64,000 bases of DNA from Cohnella terricola (GTDB lineage Bacteria > Bacillota > Bacilli > Paenibacillales > Paenibacillaceae): NCBI RefSeq assembly GCF_007786475.1, contig NZ_VNJJ01000011.1, positions 62,001 to 126,000 of the forward strand, given 5' to 3'. Positions 55,873-63,984 of this stretch are shown in pieces (the first letter of the stretch is position 1; the number at the start of each line of letters is the position of its first letter). The position numbers and the translations under genes were made by a program. The notes below the pieces were generated by a model. The model was given only the letters and a program-made list of their open reading frames with translations. It did not search any database and was not told where the DNA came from.

Positions 55873-56193
55873 TTATAACGGTGATTTGGAATTGGATTTG
55901 GCATGCAGCCCCGCGCGCCGGTCCGAACGGTACACGAAGCTCAGCACTTCCGCGACGAGCTTGTAAAGCTCCGGCGGGATTTCCTGGTTCAAATCGAGCT
56001 TGGAGAGCACTTCCACCAAAGACGAGTCTTCCTGCAGCGGCACGCCATTCTCCTGCGCGCGCCGCATTATCTCATCCGCGATAACGCCTTGCCCTTTGGC
56101 GACAACGATCGGCGCCGAGCCTTGCTCGGAGTCGTATTTCAGCGCAACCGCTTTTTTCGGCACGTTTTTCTTGTCCGGTCCCGCTTGATTCAT
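55873..56193 (-). CDS. ylqH: FlhB C-terminal domain-like cytosolic protein (YlqH)
   Basis: 106 aa, corresponding to the post-cleavage half of FlhB (ALKYDSEQGSAPIVVAKGQGVIADEIMRRAQENGVPLQ, in parts; KLVAEVLSFVYRSD). There are no membrane helices and no NPTH cleavage motif. It is encoded beside rnhB as in B. subtilis (ylqG-ylqH). Overlaps the upstream ylqG-like gene by 4 nt (ATGA). Confidence 0.92.
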   Translation of the reverse strand: MNQAGPDKKNVPKKAVALKYDSEQGSAPIVVAKGQGVIADEIMRRAQENGVPLQEDSSLVEVLSKLDLNQEIPPELYKLVAEVLSFVYRSDRRAGLHAKSNSKSPL

Positions 56194-58037
56194 GCTCTGT
56201 AGTCGACTCCCTTGTACGGTTTGGCGGCATAGGCGCTGGCCATAGCCGCTCTATTCGCACCTTCGGCCGAAAGAGCCGAAGCAGCCGATCCGTTCTTCCA
56301 ATCGGGAAGCGGAGCTGCAGAGAGCGATAACAGCTGAAACCCGGAAGACGACATCCCCTCGACCAATTCCTCGCGAGCGTTATCGAGCAGTTCGGTCATG
56401 CCGGGAAAATCGCTAAGCAACTTCAAGGAAACAATGCGGTCCACTACTTGCACGTCCACGATCGTATCGCCGAGATGACGCATCCGCAAATCAAACAGCA
56501 GATGGCAGTTGTTAACGTCCCATTCGCCCTTGCGGCCGCGCCTTGTCTGTACATGGACGGTAGCCGTCGTATCGCCGTCCGCGCCTTTCATCGGCACGAA
56601 CAGCGTCATATGGCTGAATGGAGCCGCCATGCCGCGATCCGAAGACAGCAGCAGTTGCTGACCCGTCACTTGACCCGCGAGCGTCTGCGCGGCTTCGCGC
56701 AGCGCGGGCGGCACGTCGTCGCGCGACGCAAGGGCGAGCAGCGCACCCTTGAGCGTCTCCGCGGATGGCCGCGCCTCCTGCCCGGAGGCTTCCGCCCCTC
56801 CAGGCGTATGGGCAGCGCCCGCGCCCGGACCGGCGTCACCGCCGCCGGGCAAACGCGCCTCGGCGGCGTGCAGGAGCTGACGCTCATGCCCGACGCCGAG
56901 CCATTGGAGGAAGCGGCCGATCCACGCCGCTTCCGGTTTTGGCGCCGACGCCGGCGAAGCCGTCGCGTCGGCACGGCCTTCGGAGCGGCGGCCGTCCGCG
57001 GCCGCGCCATCCGCAGCAGCGGGGCGATTCGCCGCCGCTGCCCGCTCTTCGGCCACCGGAGCCGGGGCGGCCGGCACTGAAGCAGCCGGTCGCGAAGCTT
57101 CCGGCTGCGCCGCATTTGCCGGCGTCGCGGACGTTTGCGCCGGCGTCTGGGCCGCTTGCCCCGCCAGCGACTGCGCTTGCGGGACCGCGGCTCTTGCCGC
57201 ACCGCTCTCGCCACCGGCCTGCGGCGACGCGTTCGCGGCTGTTCTCGCCGCTTCGCCACCCGTCTGCGGCGGCGCCGTCGTGCCTGCCTGAGGCGTAATG
57301 GCCGCCTCGGGCTTTGCCGTGCTCGCGCGCGGATCTCCCGTCAGCATCGCCTCTCCTTCAGAGAGAATGGACGCGCCTTGCGCGAGCAAAGCTTGTAATC
57401 GTTGCCCCAGCGCCGCCGTCTCTGGAGAAGGCGGCTTGGCGCCGCCTAACCAGCTGTCGAGCGCCGACCGCAAGTTCGCCAATTCCTCGTGAACAGGCTG
57501 TCCGTACAAGGCCTGCCGCAGCGAGGACAGCGTCGTCTCGGTCGGCTTCAGCCCTCTTCGGAAAGCGACGTCCGCCGCGTTCAGCCACGATTCGGCTTCT
57601 ACTCCGGGCGGCTTCATTGCCATAGCGGTGTTAAAGTGCGCGGCCGTTTCTTTTCCGATCGGATAGCCGTCCCGCTTCAGGCCTCGCAACAATTCCATTG
57701 CCCACTTCTGCTCCGGCATCCCGAACGTCTTCAGAACGTCCTTCAGCCCTTCCTCCGGCATGCCCTCCAGCAAATCCGCCAGCGGTTTTAATGCAATCAA
57801 TCCGCCCGCGCCGCCTGGTTGGACTTGCAGAAGCGTGCTTCTTCCGAGAGGCATGTCCGCCGCAAGCTTTGCCCGCACGTGTACCCCGTTAATATTGACG
57901 AGCGCCTCCTGATTGTCCATCAGTTCTAGAAGCACGCCCCTAACGATTTGACCGATGCGCAGTTCCAGCGACTTCGCATCCGCCGGCTGCGCGTCGCCCA
58001 TCATGGCCCTGATCATTGGGCCGATATTCATGCTCAT
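56190..58037 (-). CDS. FliK-like hook-length-control-type protein (YlqG position)
   Basis: 615 aa. N-terminal ordered region (to about residue 210), then a long Ala/Pro/Glu-rich low-complexity stretch (about 225-370), and a C-terminal domain with VNNCHLLFDLRMRHLGDTIVDVQVVDRIVSLKL (in parts) similar in pattern to the FliK/Flg_hook core. It pairs with the FlhB-like YlqH, mirroring FliK-FlhB, yet lies outside the fla/che operon. It could be an accessory ruler or export regulator; assignment is by pattern and position only. Confidence 0.75.
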   Translation of the reverse strand: MSMNIGPMIRAMMGDAQPADAKSLELRIGQIVRGVLLELMDNQEALVNINGVHVRAKLAADMPLGRSTLLQVQPGGAGGLIALKPLADLLEGMPEEGLKDVLKTFGMPEQKWAMELLRGLKRDGYPIGKETAAHFNTAMAMKPPGVEAESWLNAADVAFRRGLKPTETTLSSLRQALYGQPVHEELANLRSALDSWLGGAKPPSPETAALGQRLQALLAQGASILSEGEAMLTGDPRASTAKPEAAITPQAGTTAPPQTGGEAARTAANASPQAGGESGAARAAVPQAQSLAGQAAQTPAQTSATPANAAQPEASRPAASVPAAPAPVAEERAAAANRPAAADGAAADGRRSEGRADATASPASAPKPEAAWIGRFLQWLGVGHERQLLHAAEARLPGGGDAGPGAGAAHTPGGAEASGQEARPSAETLKGALLALASRDDVPPALREAAQTLAGQVTGQQLLLSSDRGMAAPFSHMTLFVPMKGADGDTTATVHVQTRRGRKGEWDVNNCHLLFDLRMRHLGDTIVDVQVVDRIVSLKLLSDFPGMTELLDNAREELVEGMSSSGFQLLSLSAAPLPDWKNGSAASALSAEGANRAAMASAYAAKPYKGVDYRA

Positions 58038-58120
58038 CCGGCATCCTCCTTGCGAAACCTATATCCCTTATATCGGTCGTTTAACCGCTCGGATTGAATG
58101 TTTTTCTCACCATTCCGCCG

Positions 58121-58747
58121 TTAAAACAGCATCTGTTGCTCGACGTTCATACCTTTCAGGAAGCTGCGGCGATGAAGCGGAGTGGGACCGAGCTCCTGCA
58201 ATGCCTCGCGATGAACTTTCGTGGCATAACCTTTATGTACCGCAATCCCGTAACCGGGATAAAGCGCATCCCACACATCCGCGCACAGCCGGTCTCTCGT
58301 GACCTTGGCGATAATCGAGGCAGCGGCGATCGATTGGCTTAAGCTGTCGCCCTTGATGATTGCCGTCTGACTGATGTCCAGATCCACGTTTTCCGCGTCG
58401 ACGAGAAGATGCTCTGGCGCTAGGCCAAGCCCCTGTATCGCTTGTTTCATCGCTAGCCTGGACGCTTGCCGGATATTGATCGCGTCAATCACGGACGGCT
58501 CGACTCTCCCTACCGACCACGCAACGGCTTCTTCTATGATTTTTTCATATAGTTTGTCTCGTTTTTTCTCGCTAAGCTGCTTCGAGTCGTTCACTTCCTC
58601 AAGCACGAGCCCGACCGGCAAAATGACCGCGGCCGCCACGACATCGCCGAACAAGCATCCCCGCCCGACCTCGTCGACGCCGGCGATCGCCGTCAAACCT
58701 TGCGCCCACAGCCCGCTTTCGTACTGCAATCGATTGATTTCTTCCAT
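58121..58747 (-). CDS. rnhB: Ribonuclease HII
   Basis: 208 aa from the ATG at 58745-58747 (MEEINRLQYE), 10 nt after AGGAGG. IAGVDEVGRGCLFGDVVAAAVIL carries the first catalytic Asp-Glu pair; VNDSKQLSEKKRDKL and the HLLVDAENVDL, ASIIAKVTRDRL motifs complete the active site. It removes single ribonucleotides and RNA from DNA hybrids. Confidence 0.95.
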   Translation of the reverse strand: MEEINRLQYESGLWAQGLTAIAGVDEVGRGCLFGDVVAAAVILPVGLVLEEVNDSKQLSEKKRDKLYEKIIEEAVAWSVGRVEPSVIDAINIRQASRLAMKQAIQGLGLAPEHLLVDAENVDLDISQTAIIKGDSLSQSIAAASIIAKVTRDRLCADVWDALYPGYGIAVHKGYATKVHREALQELGPTPLHRRSFLKGMNVEQQMLF

Positions 58748-58823
58748 ATCCGATAAGCCTCCTGCATCTGTTCCTCCTCCATTGTCCAATATCGCCGCCG
58801 TAATGCCAAGTATTATTTTGGGC

Positions 58824-59501
58824 TCATTCCCTTCGTTCTTCCCGCAGCGGTTTTACGTCGAGAGGCAGTGTCGCCACATCCCGCCGCTCGAAGCGCGCTT
58901 GAAACCGCCCATTGTAGCGGAAAACAGGGCCAAGAAGCGGATTCGTAACGTTAACGGAAATTTTGAACGTTTCTTCCTCGTCGTCGTACCATTCGCACAC
59001 ATCGGCGATTCCCGTCAGCCGTTTTGGAAACCGGAATCCGACGGGGCCTTCGTAGAAGCGCTGCTCTCCCGATCGGATTTGAATGCCGCCGTTGGCCTTC
59101 GCCTTCATTTGCAGATCCACCGCCAGATGCTGTTTCGTTCCGAGGTAATCGACGATTCCCTGCCTCCGATCGCTGTAGATCATGGTCGCGTCGAAGCTTC
59201 GGACCGCATTCCGGAACTTGAATTTGCGGCACCAAGTAACTGTCTCCCTGCCAAATGAATCCACATAAGCATAGTTGCCGATCGTAAAAGGGACATCCAC
59301 GCCGCCTTGCGGGAACATAATATGGCGCAGCGTCCCGGCATATAGCGGAATCGCCGCCCACTTCGAATACCAGATCCGCTCCATCACACCGTGTCCGACC
59401 GATGAGATGCCGTCCTTGCTGCTGAAGCCGAAACGTTCTTGAATTCGCGGATGCAGCTTGCGAAAATCGTTGCCTAATGCTTGTTCATATATCGATGTCA
59501 T
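58824..59501 (-). CDS. DUF4166 protein
   Basis: 225 aa from the ATG at 59499-59501, which overlaps the previous gene by 4 nt (ATGA) and has AAGGGAAATC upstream. Recognisable DUF4166 text: FRKLHPRIQERFGFSSKDG, IPLYAGTLRHIMFPQGGVDVPFTI (in parts), YDDEEETFKISVNVTNPLLGPVF. No signal peptide. Third gene of a coupled cassette with a DCC thiol oxidoreductase-like protein and an SRPBCC/DoxX-like membrane protein; function unknown. Confidence 0.85.
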   Translation of the reverse strand: MTSIYEQALGNDFRKLHPRIQERFGFSSKDGISSVGHGVMERIWYSKWAAIPLYAGTLRHIMFPQGGVDVPFTIGNYAYVDSFGRETVTWCRKFKFRNAVRSFDATMIYSDRRQGIVDYLGTKQHLAVDLQMKAKANGGIQIRSGEQRFYEGPVGFRFPKRLTGIADVCEWYDDEEETFKISVNVTNPLLGPVFRYNGRFQARFERRDVATLPLDVKPLREERRE

Positions 59502-60448
59502 GATTTCCCTTTTCCTCTCTTCACGTCGTTGGATTGGCCGACGGGTTTGCGACGGCAACGCGCGGCGTTCGGCAGTTCATCCGCCGTTCGGGCGGCTGCG
59601 GCTCCAAGACCCGCCATCGCGAGGCCAAGCGTGAGCGGATTAAACGGGTCCTTCAACATATTCGGCATTCCCGTCAGTGCCGCGACCCCGAGCGCGAGCA
59701 ACGCTACAGCCTGAAGCTTGTACGCCCACTTTTTCCGGTGGTTCGCGACAAGCACGAAAGCCAGGCCGATTTCTCCGATGCCGACCAGCGGCAGCACGAT
59801 TTCCTCCAAGCCGGAAAACCACCCCGTCTGCCTAAGGAGCGCCAGCTCTCCGCTTTCCGGGTACAGCAGCTTGGGCACGATTCCTTGGTACAACCATAAA
59901 AAAGCAAGCAATAATAGCGAAGAATAATGCACGATCGCCTTTTCCGCGCTGACAGCAGGATAGATTCCTTTTTCCAGCCAAAGCCTCAGCCTGTCGAAGC
60001 TCCAAGCTGTCGCGTACCCGAACAGCGGCCGAAACAGCAAGCGATCCAGCCATTTCCCCCCGATTCCAAACCGGGTATCGTAATCGTATCTCGTCTTAAA
60101 AACTATCCCTTTACCGGTCTCTCCAGGTTCGTATTTCCAGTAACCCCCGCCTTTGCGGATCAACGAAATGCGTTGCTTGGACCCGAAACTGAGCGTAGAA
60201 AGGCGGCTTCCTATCCCAACGTCGATCGTCGCCTTTGTCTCCCCCGTCCCGGCGATATCCAATCCGAACCCGATTCGCGTGCGATACAGGAACGCCTGCC
60301 GTTCCTCATCATCCGGCTTGGGTAAGTAAGTAATGTCGGAAAACCGCAGATCCCACTGCCGATGTAGCTCGGGCTCCTGCGTATGCTTCCACAGCGTCTC
60401 CATATCTGCATCTACGTCGATTTCGACATAAATCGGTTTAGATTTCAT
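59498..60448 (-). CDS. SRPBCC domain fused to a DoxX-like membrane domain
   Basis: 316 aa from the ATG at 60446-60448, behind GGAGG. Residues about 1-150 form an SRPBCC (START-like) domain (YVEIDVDADMETLWKHTQEPELHRQWDLRFSDI, in parts). Residues about 180-300 are a DoxX-like four-helix membrane domain (LLLLAFLWLYQGIVPKLLYPESGEL; LVGIGEIGLAFVLVANHR). Its start lies inside the upstream DCC gene (11-nt overlap) and its end overlaps the DUF4166 gene. A lipid-binding or quinone/thiol redox role is inferred from domain types only. Confidence 0.85.
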   Translation of the reverse strand: MKSKPIYVEIDVDADMETLWKHTQEPELHRQWDLRFSDITYLPKPDDEERQAFLYRTRIGFGLDIAGTGETKATIDVGIGSRLSTLSFGSKQRISLIRKGGGYWKYEPGETGKGIVFKTRYDYDTRFGIGGKWLDRLLFRPLFGYATAWSFDRLRLWLEKGIYPAVSAEKAIVHYSSLLLLAFLWLYQGIVPKLLYPESGELALLRQTGWFSGLEEIVLPLVGIGEIGLAFVLVANHRKKWAYKLQAVALLALGVAALTGMPNMLKDPFNPLTLGLAMAGLGAAAARTADELPNAARCRRKPVGQSNDVKRGKGKS

Positions 60449-60890
60449 CCCGCCATTCCTCCGTTCCATCTTCCACAAACCGCCCGCGCACATCCGGCGT
60501 CGGAACGAGGCAGCGATCATGACGGCCGAACCAACCGTAACGCCGTGCGGCAATCCAATCGTAGACCTTGTCCCTCAGCGCGCGAGGGACCGCCATGCCC
60601 GCATAAGTCAACGCCCACGGCATCCCTAGGCGGCGGCACGTTCGCAGAGCGGCCGTAGACTTCGTATAGAAACTTCCGTCCTCGATCATGACGAACGTAT
60701 CCAGATCGTCCGCTCGCAATCCGCCTTCGCTCAGCAGCCGCTGCCCCAGACTCGACTGAAGAGACGCGAACCGGAATACCGCTTTGTGATCCCTCCGGAT
60801 CACGAATCGCGCGATTCCGTGGCACAGATTGCACTGCCCGTCGATCAGCAATAGAATCGGCTTGCCCGTCGCTTTACTGCGTCCGTTCAT
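60438..60890 (-). CDS. DCC family thiol-disulfide oxidoreductase-like protein
   Basis: 150 aa from the ATG at 60888-60890 behind GAAGGAGGTC. The family signature DGQCNLCHG (DxxCxxC) is near residue 18, followed by FASLQSSLGQRLL and a YTKSTAALRTCRRLGMPW block. First gene of a three-gene overlapping set; the cassette probably starts from a promoter in the 61000 region (a TACAAT box is visible at about 60917 on the minus strand, without a convincing -35). Confidence 0.88.
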   Translation of the reverse strand: MNGRSKATGKPILLLIDGQCNLCHGIARFVIRRDHKAVFRFASLQSSLGQRLLSEGGLRADDLDTFVMIEDGSFYTKSTAALRTCRRLGMPWALTYAGMAVPRALRDKVYDWIAARRYGWFGRHDRCLVPTPDVRGRFVEDGTEEWRDEI

Positions 60891-61066
60891 TGTTCGACCT
60901 CCTTCACTGTCACCATTGTACCTGCAAAACCCTGTATCGCTTAAGTTCCAACTTTTCAGGTACAAAAGCCGATGGGGTACTACAAAACGTAGTCAGCAAG
61001 ATAGACCGGTTTCCCGCATATCTCCTCCGTAGCGGAACGAATGGATATTATGCTCTCTGTATCGCC

Positions 61067-61098
61067 ACAAAAAAGGACATCCGTAGCCGGACGTCCTT
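61067..61098 (-). terminator. Terminator after the response regulator gene
   Basis: Minus strand: AAGGACGTCCG-gcta-CGGATGTCCTT followed by TTTTGTGG. It lies 20 bp after the response regulator stop and separates it from the DCC cassette. Confidence 0.85.
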
Positions 61099-61117
61099 CT
61101 TCTCTATTGCCTGACTG

Positions 61118-61744
61118 TTACAGCCCTTTCCGGCGCACTTTCTCTACCGCTTCCTTGCTGCTCCTGGCCCCTAGTTTTTTGAGCATCTTGTTGATCTGGT
61201 TTTTGAGCGTGCTTTCGGCCTTGAACAGCTTCCGTTCGATCTGCGGCTGCGTATATCCTTCCTCCAAGAGTTCGAACACTTCCCGCTCCGCGGAAGTGAG
61301 CTCTTTCAGCTGCTCCTCCCGCTTGAGCCGGGTGAATTCCTTAAGCAAAGCCTCCATCGCCGCGGGGTGATGATAAGCGCTGCGAATCGCTTGCGGAATT
61401 TCTCGGAATCGGGTTTTCTCGATATAGTTGATCGCTCCGGCTGTAAATGCTTGGGTCATTGCGCTTTCGTCCTCGACCGAAGTGAGCATGATCATCTTCG
61501 CGGAAGTTCTCTCATGAATCTCCGCCGCAATTTGGATGCCTTCCATGCCGCCGTCGGTCAGTTGGATATCGAGAAGAGCCACGTCGAACGCCATCGTCCC
61601 AGACAGCCGAACCGCTTCCTCGTAACTCATCGCGGCGCCAACGACAAGCATGTCCGCCTCATCGTTAAGGAACGCCGTCATCGCTTTAATCCAATCCGGA
61701 TCGTCCTCTACCAGCAGCACCTTGATTTGTTCGCCTGTTGCCAT
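61118..61744 (-). CDS. NarL-like response regulator
   Basis: 208 aa. Receiver domain with acidic pocket EDD (13-15), phospho-acceptor Asp59 in ALLDIQLTDGG, Thr/Ser switch MLTSVED and a C-terminal HTH (about 148-205: LTSAEREVFELLEEGYTQPQIERKLFKAESTLKNQI, in parts) divergent from typical LuxR repeats. It probably pairs with the sensor kinase encoded upstream, with a small membrane protein gene in between. Target genes unknown. Confidence 0.88.
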   Translation of the reverse strand: MATGEQIKVLLVEDDPDWIKAMTAFLNDEADMLVVGAAMSYEEAVRLSGTMAFDVALLDIQLTDGGMEGIQIAAEIHERTSAKMIMLTSVEDESAMTQAFTAGAINYIEKTRFREIPQAIRSAYHHPAAMEALLKEFTRLKREEQLKELTSAEREVFELLEEGYTQPQIERKLFKAESTLKNQINKMLKKLGARSSKEAVEKVRRKGL

Positions 61745-61785
61745 CTCTTCCCTCCGCTCAGAGCTAAACCGTACTCGCTTTTTTT

Positions 61786-61950
61786 TCAGCTATTCGACTT
61801 CATATCCCTTAATTTCTGATTGATATCGTCCAACGATCTTTGAATGGACTCCATCCTTCTCAGACCGGAATACTGATTGCCGATCATTCCGGCAAAACCG
61901 ATGATGATTACGATAATTAGAAATAATAGCAAAATAATCTTCCTTTCCAC
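61786..61950 (-). CDS. 54-aa membrane protein between sensor kinase and response regulator
   Basis: Reads MERKIILLLFLIIVIIIGFA, then a GMIGNQYSGLRRMESI turn and an amphipathic helix QRSLDDINQKLRDMKSNS. So it has one membrane helix (about 4-20) followed by a charged helix. GTG start (61948-61950) 10 bp after the kinase stop, with AGGTAG upstream; an internal TTG with AAAGGAAG is an alternative. Stop TGA at 61786-61788, 41 bp before the regulator start. No family recognised. The kinase-peptide-regulator order suggests it may modulate the kinase. Confidence 0.6.
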   Translation of the reverse strand: MERKIILLLFLIIVIIIGFAGMIGNQYSGLRRMESIQRSLDDINQKLRDMKSNS

Positions 61951-61960
61951 GCATGATGAT

Positions 61961-63274
61961 CTACCTGATTATACCATTGCGGAAAACCAACTCGAACCGC
62001 GTTCCTTCGCCGAGTCGGCTCGATACGCTGACAGATCCGCCGCTCTTGCGCATGACGTTGTAAACGTAGGATAAGCCTAACCCGAAATTCCGGCTGCTTT
62101 TTTTCGTGCTGTAGAAAGGCTCGAACAGATGCGGAAGCGCGTCTTTGGATATACCCGTTCCGTTATCCTCGACCGATAGGACGATTCGTTTGGCCAAATA
62201 CGCTAGCACGATACGCACGGTTCCTCCGTCCTTCATCGCTTCGGCTGCATTTGCTAACAAGTTGCCGATCGCTTCCTTTACGTGCGTCGGATCGCACGAT
62301 AGCGTCGGCCTCGTCTGGAAATCCATTAGGACGACGATTCCCAAGCGATCGAACAGCGGCCGGTTCCGCTCCACGCATAGTTCAACGAGCTCGTCCAATC
62401 TACATGATTCGGCAACGAGGACGATATCCTTCGTGCGGCTATGAATTTTCTCGACCATCGCAAGCATGTGATCGGCGGAATCCGCGATGATCCGTAAGCT
62501 TTGCCGTGACCTTTCGTCGTCCGGAGACAGCGCCCTGCTTAAGTTTTCCGAACTGAGCGAGATTTTGCCGATTTCATTCTTGAGCGTATGATTCAGCATT
62601 CGCGTCCCCGAACTGACCGCTTTCATCGCATCATCGAGCGGATCGCGTTCGATCTTCAAGCGGAATCCGAGAACGCCATACACGAATACACATAGCAGCC
62701 CGACAACGAAAGAGTAAATCAGGAAATAGGACACGTATTCGAAAAATTCGAAATCCGGATACACCGCTTTGGCGATATAAATAAAAGTCAGAACGCTCAG
62801 CAAAGTCGGAACAAAAATAATCGTTGTGATCAGCCTGTTCCTGCGGTTTCTAGGGTCCGGCTCGCGAAAAAGCGAAACGACCAACAATACGCATCCTCCG
62901 ATGTAGTAGGGAGCAGCCCAAGCGAGCAACCAGCCGTAATCGATTCGCATCTCGGGAACGTACGACGTCAAGAGAGCAGTCATTCCGACCGGGATCAGCA
63001 GCGCACCTTTGAGCAGGGCGATCTTCCGGCGATCGGTGATCAGCTTCGAATAGACTAGGCAAAATATAGCGACCGCGTAGGGCGTAACCGTCAGATTAAG
63101 CACCTGGATCGCATTCGCCGAGATACTGTATCCGTATGTCCTCGCCTCGTCGGTTAATCCTCCGATCGCCGCGAATACGAGGAAAATCGAAGCCCATCTG
63201 TTCACTTCGCTCTTAGGATGGCTAAACAATAGAATGACGGATGCCGCCAGCAGCGCCGTGAAGTAATAGAGCAT
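61961..63274 (-). CDS. Membrane sensor histidine kinase
   Basis: 437 aa. About seven membrane helices over residues 1-200 form an N-terminal sensor without a large external loop. Then a DHp region with His229 in RMLNHTLKNEIGKIS, and an ATPase domain with N-box EAIGNLLANAAEAM, G1 DNGTGIS and G2 NFGLGLSYVYNVM. Cytosolic phosphorelay partner is presumably the regulator at 61118. GAGAGGGG precedes the ATG. The ligand is unknown. Confidence 0.88.
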   Translation of the reverse strand: MLYYFTALLAASVILLFSHPKSEVNRWASIFLVFAAIGGLTDEARTYGYSISANAIQVLNLTVTPYAVAIFCLVYSKLITDRRKIALLKGALLIPVGMTALLTSYVPEMRIDYGWLLAWAAPYYIGGCVLLVVSLFREPDPRNRRNRLITTIIFVPTLLSVLTFIYIAKAVYPDFEFFEYVSYFLIYSFVVGLLCVFVYGVLGFRLKIERDPLDDAMKAVSSGTRMLNHTLKNEIGKISLSSENLSRALSPDDERSRQSLRIIADSADHMLAMVEKIHSRTKDIVLVAESCRLDELVELCVERNRPLFDRLGIVVLMDFQTRPTLSCDPTHVKEAIGNLLANAAEAMKDGGTVRIVLAYLAKRIVLSVEDNGTGISKDALPHLFEPFYSTKKSSRNFGLGLSYVYNVMRKSGGSVSVSSRLGEGTRFELVFRNGIIR

Positions 63275-63339
63275 TAAGTTTTCCCCTCTCGCCTACGCCG
63301 TCGTTCGCATTTCCGTTCGCGTTTCTTGACTTGAATTTG

Positions 63340-63368
63340 ATCATATACTAACATTAAAACAGTATGAA
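63340..63368 (-). promoter_or_regulatory. Candidate promoter of the kinase-peptide-regulator operon
   Basis: On the minus strand: TTCATA (-35, 63363-63368), 17-bp spacer, TATGAT (-10, 63340-63345). A short inverted repeat AGTAT-ga-ATACT (63361-63372) overlaps the -35, a possible operator. It lies 66 bp upstream of the kinase ATG, in the 169-bp divergent gap. Confidence 0.4.
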
Positions 63369-63443
63369 TACTATGGCGGCTATTCTATCCGCTGCCTGAG
63401 GTTCATCAGCTGACCTATAAATCGGTCCAAAGGAGGTGCTTAA

Positions 63444-63809
63444 GTGACCAATACCAAACATCTTAGTTTCGGCAGCCGTTGTTTTCGTTATCTTGTCTTC
63501 ATGTTCTTGCTAGTCGGTTTTTCATCGTTTTCCCCGTATCAGATCGAAGCGCGATCCGTCACGACGGAAACGTCCCAAACCGAACTGGAAGTTCAGACAA
63601 AACCTTTCGTTAAACCCCGTCCCGCGGCATCGTCTTCCAGAATCAATTGGACTTCCGATTTGGCCGCGTTCGTTATTTTTATGCTGCTGCATATGGCAGT
63701 CCCAAAGCTTACTCCCACGATTTATAAACGATTCTCCGCGATTTCACTACGCATGAGACGTTTATTCCTCATGCCAATTAAGCTCACCTCCACCTCAAGT
63801 TTTGCCTGA
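63444..63809 (+). CDS. Small membrane/secreted protein, unrecognised
   Basis: 121 aa starting at a GTG with an excellent AAAGGAGGTG five bases upstream. N-terminal hydrophobic segment (about 15-31, YLVFMFLLVGFSSFSPY) looks like a signal peptide or anchor; a second hydrophobic helix lies at about 73-88 (AAFVIFMLLHMAVPKL), followed by a basic tail (RRLFLMPIK). No family recognised. Transcribed divergently from the kinase operon. Confidence 0.6.
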   Translation: MTNTKHLSFGSRCFRYLVFMFLLVGFSSFSPYQIEARSVTTETSQTELEVQTKPFVKPRPAASSSRINWTSDLAAFVIFMLLHMAVPKLTPTIYKRFSAISLRMRRLFLMPIKLTSTSSFA

Positions 63810-63963
63810 TCGAACACTCTCATCTTTTAATCGCCCATTTTAAAATCGCAGCGCAACCGCGTTTGTTTCGTCATGCACTTTTTTTACCGAGGGATCCATT
63901 CCTTCTGTTTGCTGTCCCTAATTTACCTGTTGAGTCGACCTGATGGGCGAAGTCTACCCTTTT

Positions 63964-63984
63964 TAACGGTCTGCGAGACCGTTA
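63964..63984. repeat. Perfect inverted repeat near the right edge
   Basis: TAACGGTCT-gcg-AGACCGTTA. No T-run follows in either direction, so a terminator role is uncertain. The 63810-63963 interval holds no gene I can support. Confidence 0.5.

Noticed and set aside
63964-63984. Right-edge inverted repeat as a terminator
   Set aside because: A perfect 9-bp stem but followed by CAGACACC on the plus strand and by AAAAAGGG on the minus strand, so no T-run in either direction.
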